Assembly (NCBI GenBank): GCA_964058805.1 | Contig: CAXKVV010000053.1 | Location: 62,001-126,000 of the forward strand | Origin: Schoenoplectus triqueter | Taxonomy: Eukaryota > Streptophyta > Magnoliopsida > Poales > Cyperaceae | DNA: 64,000 nucleotides | Reading direction: 5' to 3' | In this document: piece after piece, positions 34,470 through 48,832 of the stretch | Layout of the letters: every line of letters starts with the position of its first letter | Position numbering within the stretch: the stretch's first letter is position 1 | Program-made: the position numbers and the translations under genes | The notes under the pieces: model-generated | Told to the model about the DNA's origin: nothing | What the model saw: only the letters and a program-made list of their open reading frames with translations | Database searches by the model: none

Positions 34470-36690
34470 CAGGTATTATTACAATCATTGCAACAGCAAA
34501 ATACGGTTTTTAAACAACAAATCACTCAATCATCACCATCGGCTCCAAACTCTGGAGAGGTATTATCTCCATAGAGGCCGGTAGCTTTTTTCATTTGCCT
34601 CTTAACAGAATCATCCAACAGACCTGCCCAATAATCAATTAAAGAGCAAATGAGAATTATCATATTTCTATTAGTGGGAATCTTAGCTTATTTGAAAATA
34701 ATAGCATTTCTTAGTTTCCAGATGGACCAACATAGTCCACTTAACATTATCAGAAAAAGCTTCTTTGTTAGAGCCATGTAATGAAAATGAAAAAGATATC
34801 ACCTCAGCAAAAAGATCCCTATGATCTATGTATTATCTGACATTGTCCCATCCAGAACCAAATAGATTGCACAAAAGGGCACTACACAAACATGTGATCC
34901 ACATTTTCCTCAGCTAAACAGAAACAATAATGAGTTGCTCATGTTCACCCTTTCTTGATTAGATTTTGCTTAGTAAGAATTCTATTTTTACTAACTAGCC
35001 ACATAAACCGTTTGATTTTCAATGGTATGTGTAATTGCCACTAAAATGTATATTGATTGTCTAACACCTCTCTAAACACAAGTCATTGGTAAGTAGACTT
35101 TGTGGAAAATATGCATGTACTATTTGATCTCCAAACAATGATATCTGATTCTATATTTAAAGTGTAGTGTTGTACCAGTTGATAAATGAAGTTCAAATCT
35201 AATAACATCATCTCAGTAATCTATCTAGTAAATTATAAAGTCTGACCCTTGGACATAATTACTTGGAATACAGATATGGTTGGGTTGGTATAGATAGAAA
35301 ACAACTGATGATAAGTTGAAGCTAAAGCATTGTCAGAATATCACCTATCCAACCAAAATTTAGTATTCAAGCCATTATCAACTTTCATATTACAACTAAC
35401 CTGGTCAATATCATTTAAAGCAACAATTGCTCTCTATATAGGAGACATTTGACTTCTAGTCTCCAAGTTATTATATTTGGCCATAATTATATCTTTCCAA
35501 ACATTACTATAATTGGGGTCATAAAATTTCCACCACCATTTGAGTAATAATGTTAAATTTTGCTGGGTGAAGTCTAAAATGTCAAGCCCCCCATCTCTTT
35601 AGGCAAACATAACTTGTTCCAAGCTACTAAAGTGAAAAAAAAAATTCTATGATTTGATGAACCCTGCCAAAAGAATCTACATCTAATGATATCTATTCTT
35701 TTCCTGACTTTGACAGGTATTTTATACAAAGATAACATGTATAGAGGTACTACAAAAAGAACAACATTGACCATTATGAGTCTATCCCCTAAAGATAATA
35801 ATGCCCCCTTTCCAAATAGCTAATTTATTCTGAGCTTTTGCTACTACTCTATTCCAATCACTAATCTTAAGTGTTCTATCATGCAAAGGCAAACCAAAAT
35901 ATGTAATATGGAAGTTAGAGATATTACATCCTATCATAGCAGCATAATTGTAAGTTTCCTCATCAGTTAAGTTCATATGTACCATCTCAGTCTTATCAAA
36001 GTTAATCTTTATACTAGTTAAGACCTCAAATGCTACTAAGGTCCACTTAACATTCTCAATTATGATTGGGTCAGCTGGTAAAAATAAAATGGCATCATCA
36101 GCATAAAGAAAGTGAGAACATTTAGTATCGGTAGGCAAAGTTGGTCATATACCTTATATTAAGTTAAGTTGTGACCCTCTACTCATTATTTGGCATAGTG
36201 TATCAGTTATCAAATCAAACAGAAAGGGTGATAAAGGGTCTCTCTGCCTCAGCCCTCTCTTTCATTGAAAAGATTGGGTTGGATTCCCATTAATATTAAT
36301 ACAAATTCAAATTTGGGCATCATGCATAAGATTCATGACCCATGTTACCCATCTATTACCAAAGCCCCTTCCTATCAACATTTCTTTGATAAAATTTTTA
36401 TTCACTTTATCATATGCTTTCTCAAAATCTACTTTTAGAACTAACCTTTCTCTTTATGTACTTTACTGTAGTGTATAATTTCATGGGCAGCTCAAAATAT
36501 TATCTAAAATATATCTCCTCTGTGAAAATGTAATTTGTGATGAGTCAACCAGTTAAGACATAAAAGGAGTGAGTCTATTAACAAGAATTTTAGAGATGAT
36601 TTTATAACAACAATCTACAAGACTAATAAGTCTATTTTTGTATAACTGGAGCCTTTTTTTCTTTGATATCAAGCACACCATAGCATGATT
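34470..36690 (-). mobile_element. 5'-truncated, degenerate LINE (L1-type) retrotransposon
   Basis: Minus-strand frames, broken by stops and shifts, carry reverse-transcriptase segments in the right order. They are ISLVDCCYKIISKILVNRL near 36540-36660, PLSPFLFDLITDTL-like sequence near 36160-36250, and FLYADDAILF at about 36080-36110. Then come EMGGLTF-type sequence near 35580 and a zf-RVT-like segment (RFMWLV, NRILTKQNLIKKG) near 34890-35010. The endonuclease and ORF1 regions are missing, typical of 5'-truncated LINE insertions. No poly(A) tail could be placed with confidence. Confidence 0.85.
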
Positions 36691-36696
36691 TAAGTT

Positions 36697-36900
36697 GAGG
36701 ACATTAAAAACAAATATTAAATATTACATTAATATTTTAGTTTTCCTTTTGTCAAAAAATGTCTTTTCAAAATGGTTTTGTCAAAAAATGTCTTTTCAAA
36801 ATGGTCAAGCATGAATGATAATGTCTTTTGTTTTTTAAGTGGATATGACCGAGTAAACGTGGTCCGTATTTCTCCCAATATATATACGTTGAATATTACA
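36697..36900 (+). repeat. Right copy of the duplication flanking the LINE
   Basis: Direct repeat of 34194-34462. It also holds a 29-bp internal tandem repeat (ttttgtcaaaaaatgtcttt plus tcaaaatgg, twice) at about 36756-36813. Confidence 0.6.
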
Positions 36901-37005
36901 TCAATATTTTGTTATACACGTTGAATATTACATCCATACTTTGTATTCTTGTTTTTCCCCTGATAACACCAAGAGAAGAAGCATCTAACAACACTGTCAG
37001 TCACA

Positions 37006-37017
37006 CACGTGACGTGA
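37006..37017. promoter_or_regulatory. Overlapping G-box and ACGT motifs in the HCT promoter
   Basis: CACGTG (37006-37011) overlaps TGACGTGA (37010-37017); a CACGCGTGG-type motif follows at about 37028. Such ACGT cores bind plant bZIP and bHLH factors in general; which factor acts here is unknown. Confidence 0.45.
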
Positions 37018-37073
37018 CACACACAAACACGCGTGGCACCACTGTTGAGGTTAGTCAAATAACAGCTAAACTC

Positions 37074-37115
37074 AAGGCACAAGGCACAAGGCACAAGGCA
37101 CAAGGCACAAGGCAC
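37074..37115. repeat. Six tandem copies of AAGGCAC in the HCT promoter
   Basis: A perfect 7-bp repeat, six units, about 80 bp upstream of the putative TATA box of HCT. Confidence 0.9.
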
Positions 37116-37197
37116 AAGCCAACATCCATTCACACTTCACACCAAAAGTACAAAAGCCCCGACACCGCTACGGCGCTACCCAGTTCAGTTAACACGA

Positions 37198-37203
37198 TAT
37201 AAA
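37198..37203 (+). promoter_or_regulatory. Putative TATA box of HCT
   Basis: TATAAA at 161 nt upstream of the ATG, in context cgaTATAAAcaat; the implied 5' UTR is about 130 nt. Confidence 0.5.
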
Positions 37204-37265
37204 CAATAAAAAGTTGCCTCGGACTCTTTCTCCTTTTTTTCTTGACCCAATCAACCCTGCATTGA

Positions 37266-40809
<3,544 letters not shown>

Positions 40810-41660
40810 AAAGATGAAAGAAAGGGTGTGGCATGCTAGCTGTGGCTCTACGTGTTTTGCACTGCTCGTTTATTTGTAACTCAGAATATTTGAGTTTGTT
40901 GAATTAGTTTCAGCATCCTGTCAGTTAATGCACTACAACCTAATAATAGTTTCATTTATTCTACCAAGATTTTGAGAAATTTTGACAATAGGCGTCGACA
41001 AGTAGAACAAAACCTGTCTATGAACAGTACCACGTAGGATAGATTTAGTACTTGATAAAAAAAAAATGTTATGTGCCTCTTATGTTGCCCCTTAGAAAGG
41101 ACAGAACTACAATGTACCGGCAATTAATTGGAAATTACATTATTCTTATTAGTTGCGTCTCTCTTTTCCGAATTATTTCGCCTATAGTTTACTTCCAAAT
41201 TCCAAAGCTTTCAGCAATTTATTTCCGCATTCTTTTTCATGTGTACAGTATAGTTCTGTGCTGCGTAGGTACATAACATTTTGTTATGATTTCCTAGTCA
41301 TTTGCAGAACTTTTTGAATAATTCGGGGCAGCACTCATTAACCGCTGTTATCACTGTCGACTGCATATATTTCTGCTTTCTATGTAAATAATCTGATTAA
41401 TCATCCATTTACTTGTAATTGCTAAGGTTCTGACTGGACAAACCAATATTTATCTACTCTTAATGTTAGGATAAAATATAGCGAGGCCCAATTATGGAGG
41501 TACAATGTCTGAACTCCATACTTGCAGGATGCAACTGAAAAGACTTGATATTAACAATACATGCAAAATAATTAGATGTTTCCTTGAGACATATAACATA
41601 CAAAGTCCTCTCGGTGAAAATTTACATCTATTCACTTCTGTTGTCTGCTATCTATGGCAC
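40810..41660. other. HCT 3' region and intergenic space
   Basis: Convergent with the CCDA gene on the other strand. Presumably holds both 3' UTRs; no other gene recognised. Confidence 0.5.
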
Positions 41661-41667
41661 TACTCGG

Positions 41668-44600
41668 TCACATTACCATTGAAGAGGCTGGAAACAATCT
41701 GTCCAGTAGTGTGTAAATGCCACCTCCAAGTAAAAGTGCGCCACTTTATAAACACATGCAAACAGAGAAAAGATAATTAATTCTCAGATAAATTGCTTAT
41801 CATCTTCAATTATTACAAACTTTTGCATTTTATAACAAAGAATGTTGTTATTGTACAGAAATCCTGTCAGCTGCCTAATAAGGTCCTTCAAAATCAGCTG
41901 TTTTCATGCATTGTATTGGTAAGATGTTGTTTCTTATTGGGACCTTACAAGATGAAGCTTTGTTCACATATATAAAAAAAATGGTACAGGGCCCTTATCA
42001 CTTGTATAATAGTTATTTTCTCTTTTTTCTTCAAAGATTTAGTTTATTCCAATTTCTAAGGGTTTATTTTTTTTTTCTTCTTTATTTTTTGAGAAAACAT
42101 TTTTCTGATCATTGTTCAAGTAGGTTTTATGAAGATTGATATGCATTTGTATCACCAATAATCACCCATTAAATTCAGTACCTTTTTAATTCTTTTCAAG
42201 GCATGTTGTTCTTACTTTAAACTAAACATCCACTGTATATATTGTATTATACTGTTGTGATATAGATATCTGTGTGTCATCTGACTAAAGTTGCAATAAG
42301 TCAGATCAGATGTTAACCCATTAAAAAATCAGATGGCCAGGGTTAAGTAGAATTGGATTAGAAGTTCATACTGGATAATCACACAACCAGGCCTCACAGT
42401 ATTCTAACTCTTTTAAGTATAAAAGTTGTACCTGATAGGGTTTATCCAAGCTGAATATCGCCTAAATGAAAGCAAGCTCTGCACACAATATCATTTTATA
42501 AATAGATAGTAGATGGCAGCAGAAAGTGGCCTAGTGCTTTGACTAGTTTTTTCTAGTACAGTTTGTTCAAATGATACAATTTATATGGAAAAAGTTAAAA
42601 TAAAAGGAGAAGGTTTTAAAAAAGACAATGAAACCTGGAGTGCACCAGCAAAAGAAGCAGCTAGAAGAAGGGGTGCAACATAGCCAGTTGTATATGTCAA
42701 CAACAAGCTTCCCCCTACAACTGGATCCTGATATTCATTAATGAAGAGGCCATAAGAAATCAACTAATTACAGTAAACGCATACAGCCTGCTGCAAATGG
42801 GATATAAATTCTACTCTCATGTTTCGCCCAAGGCTTTAATTTTAAAAAAATTACCCAATAAATGTATATTCTTTCAGCAAACACAAAAAATGCCTTTTGT
42901 TAATGTACCGTTAAACATACTGACTATTGAGATCGAGCAGGTGTATTACTACATTCTATGAGATGCTGATATCTTTTATCCCTGCCCCTAATGTGTCTCA
43001 TTTCTCATAAGCACAAATTGAAATAAAATCAAAGCAATTGAACTTTGTTATTGTCTTTTTGCAAGTTAGAAAAAAAAAATCTATTACATTAAAGTTGACA
43101 CAATTTGTCTGTTTATGCTCGCCAGTTACTCAACAAGTTTTGCTTTACTTTCGAGTATTCAAGTATATGATCTAATTTGAAACAAGATCCTAAAAAAGAT
43201 GGTAAATGAAACTGATACCCTAGAAGTAGCCACATAACCAAGAAGAGTGGCGAGCACTGGGGTACTACAAGGTGATGCAGCTAGAGCAAATGTGAGGCCA
43301 GCAAGATATGCTTGTACACCTACCATAACAATTTTAAAGCCTTTTAGACAGCCAATCAAAATCTTATAATATAGAAGGAATATGATATGAACCATGATTT
43401 TTCTATAATGAACATGCTGAGATGGCCGATTAGTCATTTCAGCACAAAGCTTCTAGAAATTAGATGTTACATTTATTTAATTTCATTCCATATTTTTAGT
43501 TTGAATTTTCTTTCACACAAGATACAGTAATTCACTAATGCTGGACATTATTAATGGTTTCCATAACCCTACCATTAACGACTTCATCCTCATTTATGAA
43601 TTTGATAGTAATAGAAATACATGTCCTGCCGAGACAGAATTTATAACTTGCTATTCTCTTGTCTAAGAGGCACTAGTAGATTTGATTCAAGTATCTTGGC
43701 AAAAAGAGAAAAAATTCAAATAGAATTGCTGCGTCATCAATAAGACTAGAGGTAAACTGCTCAAAATAGTTTAGAAAAAGAAAGGTACTTGAAGGAAAGC
43801 TTGCTGCTGCAGCCCTCGGATCAAAGTTGTTGAAGAATGAGGGGAGTTGTAACTCAATCACCTAAAAATGACAACCATACAAAGAAATGCTCCTTCAGTG
43901 AGAAAAAAAATATATTACAACCTATCATTAGAAATTCTTTTATGCATTGTGAATATTCCACTTCCGTATTTGATCAGTTAAGGAAAATAACAGAAAACAC
44001 ATCATTTCTTGGATATTCTTAAATGTTGGAAGTACCTCTAAAAGATTCAAGCCCATAACTATGGCTAAACCAGATGCAACCACAGGAAGCCCTTGACCAA
44101 CTTGGCCATATGCCTTTCCCGCAAAGGAGGCAGCTATGCCTAGTACAGCTAGTGTAGTAGCCAAACCTAGCGAAAAAGCAATTGAATTTCCTATAACCTA
44201 ATCAACACAGAAATGACAAAAAAATCAGGTTATCCATTGGGTGAAGCATCATTTCTGCCTGCTCTTGCCAGTAGCTTTTAAGTAAACCAACTGAACTTAG
44301 TACGAACAGAAAGATGCACCTCCATGCATATTTTTAATTATCATCATTAGGAGGTTATAATAATAGTACTAATGGTTAGCTTGCAGCAATCACATGAACC
44401 CGTCATACTCCGGCAGCAACTTCTATGAAAATCAGAGAGTACCAATAAAAAAACTGTTCTTATTTTTTTTCTTTCTTAAACAAGAAAGTTCCATTACCTC
44501 TGATCGGTCTTTTCCAGAACCAAAGGCCCCTGTAAAATGAACCAAAGAAAAGGTGAAATACATGAGTAGAAAATGCACTTTGCATTCAACATTATCATTT

Positions 44601-45601
44601 TTTATGCATGCATTAAGAAATCAGTTTACCTATGTAGCCTAGAGTCAGTGGCAGAACACTCAATGTACAAGGGGATAAACTTGTTACTAATCCAGCACCA
44701 AATATAACAGCCAAACTGCAATTATGAAAGATGCCCAAAATATTTTATTAATGGAACCTAAATTGAATATGTAAAGAAGTAAAGAACTAGAAAAAACATA
44801 TTTCAGCAATACCAATATAAAAAAAATTGAAGAGGGATTCAACCTAGTGAAACTAAGAGCTGACAGCTGGTCTTGAACGGCCACATTAGCTTGTTGGCTG
44901 GCCGAATATAGCAAGCCTCCAAACCAATCACCAAAATTTAATTCGGCTAGAAAAGGAACTGAAGCCCCAGTCTAGATATGATTAATTATAAACAAAAAAC
45001 CAACATGCTAAAATCATAATAGCTTGAAAATGATTGAGCCATGTTACCGGTAGCCTTCTTTAAACATAACCTTTGCGCAAACTAGTGATAGATTATAGAA
45101 AGCAAAGTAATGGTAGATTATAATAAAGGTTGTTATTTCTCCTATTCTAAACAAATAGGTTGGATGAATCTCTCTATAATAATTCTGAATTAATCAAATT
45201 CAAGCATTATATTGCACCTACCACAACATGTTCCAATGATGCGGCATTAGCTGCGCCAGCTGCCACAACCAATCCTCCAACTACAATCAACCCGAAAAAA
45301 GAAGCATTTCATCAAACAATTGAAAGACTACAACACCACAACAGCATGATAACTAATCAACTCTTCAGATGCCAACAGCATACCTGTTAAAGCAGTTGTC
45401 ACTGTAGGAAGTGAGATTTTCTTTGCTGGTACGACCAATTTCGACCTCCTTAGAGCTCCTATTACACAGAAAGAAAGGCCAATTCCGTCAGAATATTGTA
45501 TTATCACGAGTGAAAGAGAGAGAGAGAGAGAGGGAACCTGTTTTTGGAGCTGACTTGGTGGAGTGAGCACAGAGAATGAGCCTGGCCGAGCAGCTATTCA
45601 T
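41668..45601 (-). CDS. CCDA: Plastid cytochrome c biogenesis protein CcdA
   Basis: Twelve exons on the minus strand join in frame: 45601-45538, 45458-45384, 45280-45222, 44971-44844, 44715-44630, 44529-44498, 44197-44036, 43861-43789, 43319-43219, 42727-42635, 42478-42432 and 41743-41668, totalling 996 nt (331 residues). The first exons encode a Ser/Lys-rich plastid transit region. The membrane part is a DsbD/CcdA domain with six expected helices and the two redox Cys in matching prolines contexts, [12 protein letters not shown] and [13 protein letters not shown]. It ends [17 protein letters not shown]. CcdA passes electrons from stromal thioredoxin across the thylakoid membrane to keep apocytochrome heme-binding thiols reduced for cytochrome f assembly. 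The usual Arabidopsis length is about 350. Splice sites are all GT-AG. Confidence 0.93.
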
Positions 45602-45604
45602 TGC

Positions 45605-46260
45605 AAAAGTTGTAGTGTGTGGGTTGAAGCCCAACACGCCTTTGAGCAAAAATAACAGGGTGAGCTCAAGTGCTCAACAGGAGAAGCAAAAAGGCACAAT
45701 AAATAGAGAGGTTCTGTCTGAAGGTAGAAAGGAATTTTCCTTGCTGATATTTTGTTGGGGCTCTTTTTCTTTTAGGTTGGTTTTGCGTGCTGAATGAGTT
45801 GACTTAAGGATTTCGGGCTCTTTTGATTTGGACCGTGGGACGTCGTCAGAAGAAACAGCACGAGATTTTTTTTTTCTTCTTTCGTTTCGTTCAATGGGCC
45901 AGATTAGACCAGGTTTGTCTACTAATATATAGATATTATTCGTTTTATAATTTTTTTAATCGATGAGGATAATTTTGTATACTTGAAGAATAAATTTATA
46001 TCGAGAGAATGGAACAAGTTTGTAACAATTCACCTAGGTTTGTTTTCTGAGAGGGGTTTAAATGTTAATACAAATTTAAAATTAAAATATTAAAATAAAA
46101 TTATTAAATTTCATCTACATCACTTTATTTATGTAAAGATGAAAAATTATATCATTAAATATTATTCTATGTGACAACAAGAACTTGTAAGAAATACACT
46201 AATATGAATAATTTTTTAACGTTGATTTTTTTTTTAAATTTAATGATTCCTTGGTGTGAA
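45605..46260. other. CCDA promoter and A/T-rich intergenic sequence
   Basis: No clear TATA box chosen; nothing else recognised. A (GA)n run at 45511-45533 lies within the first CCDA intron just left of this region. Confidence 0.4.
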
Positions 46261-46269
46261 TTTGACAAT

Positions 46270-46740
46270 AATTAGGGCTAGCAAAAAAAAATGTGGTTCG
46301 TGGCTCACTTATGATTCATTTTGGATCGACTCGCTATTGGTTCGTTTGTTAACGGACCAAGTTGTTAATGAATCGGTCCGTTAAGCTCGTTAAGTTAATG
46401 AGCCGAACTTGAGTTTGAACCGACTCGTCTCGTTAAACTATTAATATTTATTATTTATATTATTTTATTATGAACTTTGAGTATAGTAAATAGTTTACGT
46501 ACTAAAATATTATATCAAATTTATGTAAAATATGTTATTATTATTAGTTATTTTATTAATTTTTGTATAAATTTTAATATAAACTATCATAAAGATATTA
46601 CTAACTATTAAATCTGCATTAATGAGTCTCAACGAGCTGATTTCAAATTAAAAATTTTAGCTTAGAAGTGATTAGAAAGTTAGCTCAGCTCGACTCTTTA
46701 AGCTAATGAGTCTAGCTCGGCTCGGCTCGGCTCGTTTATA
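46270..46740. mobile_element. Possible hAT-like repeat with GCTCG pentamers
   Basis: The left end reads TAGGGCTAGCAA. The sides hold ggaccaagttgttaatgaat-type words and agctcggctcggctcggctc repeats, in the same style as the GGGTC elements at 31.0 and 59.2 kb. No target duplication could be read. Confidence 0.35.
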
Positions 46741-46749
46741 AATTGACGT

Positions 46750-47080
46750 TCCATTTGACGTGAATTTTACAAATAGAAAATAAAATTGGGAACAAAATTC
46801 ATCATGAATTTTATAATAATAATAATAATAATAATAAAAATAACAGTGATGATAATATAATAATAAATATTAATAAATATAATATAATAATATAATACAA
46901 CATAATTAAATAATAATCACTATTCTATAATAACTAAACTAATATACTATCTATAATTTGATATACCGGTTTAACACTCTTCACTTTAGTCTACAATTAT
47001 TTGATAAATTTATTTATCAAAATAACAATGTTATTTATTTATTTTGCTATTCTATAGGATATCAAACGAACTCGGATAAC
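46750..47080. mobile_element. Truncated ATT-array element, head-to-head with the next one
   Basis: Contains ATA/AAT arrays and then tttgatataccggtttaaca, TTTTGCTATTC and ATATCAAACGAAC, matching the end sequence of the elements at 47084-48126 and 57028-58220 in the orientation of the latter. Confidence 0.5.
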
Positions 47081-47083
47081 AAA

Positions 47084-48126
47084 GGGTTTGTTTGGCATTT
47101 GGCGGAATAGCAAAAAGTTAGAATAGAATAGTTATTCCAATTAATTAATTTGCCAAACGAATTTTAGACTAAGTACAAGAATGCAGAAGAGTGCTAATCC
47201 GATATACCAAGTTATAGGTGGTATACCGGATTAGTTCTCGTCAGAATAACGATTATTGTTTGATTATGTTGTATTATATTATTATATTATGATTATGATT
47301 TATTATTATATTAATATTATGATGATTATTTAATTATTTATTATTATTATTATATTATTATTATAATTATTATTGTTATTATTATATTAACATCACTGTT
47401 AGTATTATTATATGATTAATTTTATTATTATATTATAATAATTATGATTTTAGTATTATATTATTATATTATGATTATAAATATGATTATATTATTGTTA
47501 TATGATTATGATTAATTATTATTATATTATTATGATTATTTATTATTATATTATATTATATATTATGATTATGATTATGATTATTATATTATTATATTAT
47601 GATTATGGTTATATTATAATTATATTATTATGATTATTATTTTTATTATATTAGGATTATGTTTATAAATTTTCTTATTTTATTCATATGATTACAACTA
47701 TGATTATTATTATTGTGATTATGATTATTATTTTATTATTATTTGATTATTTTGTATTATATTATTATATTATGATTATATTATTAGAATTATGATTATT
47801 TATTATATTATTATGATTATGATTTTAATTATAATTTTTATTATAATATTATATTTCTATTATATTATTATGATTACAACTATGAATATTATTATTTTTT
47901 ATGATTATGATTATGAATTATGATCATTATTTTATTATTATTATTATATTATCATTATTATTATTTTACTATTATTATTATTATTATTATCATCATCATT
48001 GTTAGTATCATGATTATTCATATTTTATCTATTCTGATTAATAACTGTCAAATGATATTTTCATTCTTTCAAATAGTCAAAAACACCATTCTTATAAAGT
48101 TATTCCTTAATTTATCAAATCAACCC
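47084..48126. mobile_element. ATT-array element, copy 1
   Basis: The left end GGGTTTGTTTGGCATTTGG continues into gcggaatagcaaaaagttag and a palindromic subterminal block (gatataccaagttatag, gtataccggattag). The interior, about 800 bp, is almost pure ATT/ATG-type trinucleotide arrays. The right end is ATCAAATCAACCC. It is the reverse complement of the copy at 57028-58220. Confidence 0.65.
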
Positions 48127-48129
48127 TTT

Positions 48130-48640
48130 AGAGGTTACCTTCCGTGTTCTATACTTCTGTCTTCAAAGCTGAAAGCCCCCACGGCCCCCTCTTGGTTAAG
48201 TAAACTGCAATTCTGCAAACACATTGTCCGTGCGGCCGTACCTACTGAGTGGAACCCGTGCAGTCAGTGACATGCAACAAAAAGAGTTACGAGAAATCCG
48301 TCACGGAGAACCAGGTCACCTAAATTAAGGATCATTTAAGATTTTCATCCTATTTTCCTGTACTTGCCAAAATTGCAGAGAAGGGTACAATCGACAAAAA
48401 CCGCTTCGCTCCTCGGAAATGAACCTCTGTTTCGCTGCACCAGGATGGCACATTTCTTGTGGACCGATCTCCCCATGATTCGTGCTTCGATTAAATCTAA
48501 CGGTTTTGTTTTATGTTGCATGTTGTGGCTCGTTGTAGAGTAACGACACCTCCTTCCCCTCCCAAGCCTCCAACTCCGCCTCGCTCCTAGCAAATATCAA
48601 GTCACCTCTTCTGGGAAATGAAAACGCCTCCATTTATCTT
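48130..48640. other. Intergenic and promoter region of the WG-rich gene
   Basis: GC-richer than its surroundings. A pyrimidine-rich leader begins near 48640; no definite core promoter element chosen. Confidence 0.4.
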
Positions 48641-48832
48641 CTTTTGGAGATTTGGATCCATTTCTTTCTACTCGCTGCTCTCAGAGAGACAGAGACTAAG
48701 AGGGAGAGGAGTTTTCTTTCTCGTTTCTTCTCTCTGTCCATTCACCTAATTAGAGCTCCTACCGTACTCGACATTTCCGATTGTTAGTACGAATTCTTGC
48801 GATCTTGGAGGAATTTGGATCAGTGGGTTTCT

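Noticed and set aside
47084..48126. 3-bp target duplication for ATT-array copy 1
   Set aside because: The flanking bases are AAA and TTT, which do not match as a direct repeat; only copy 2 shows TTC on both sides.
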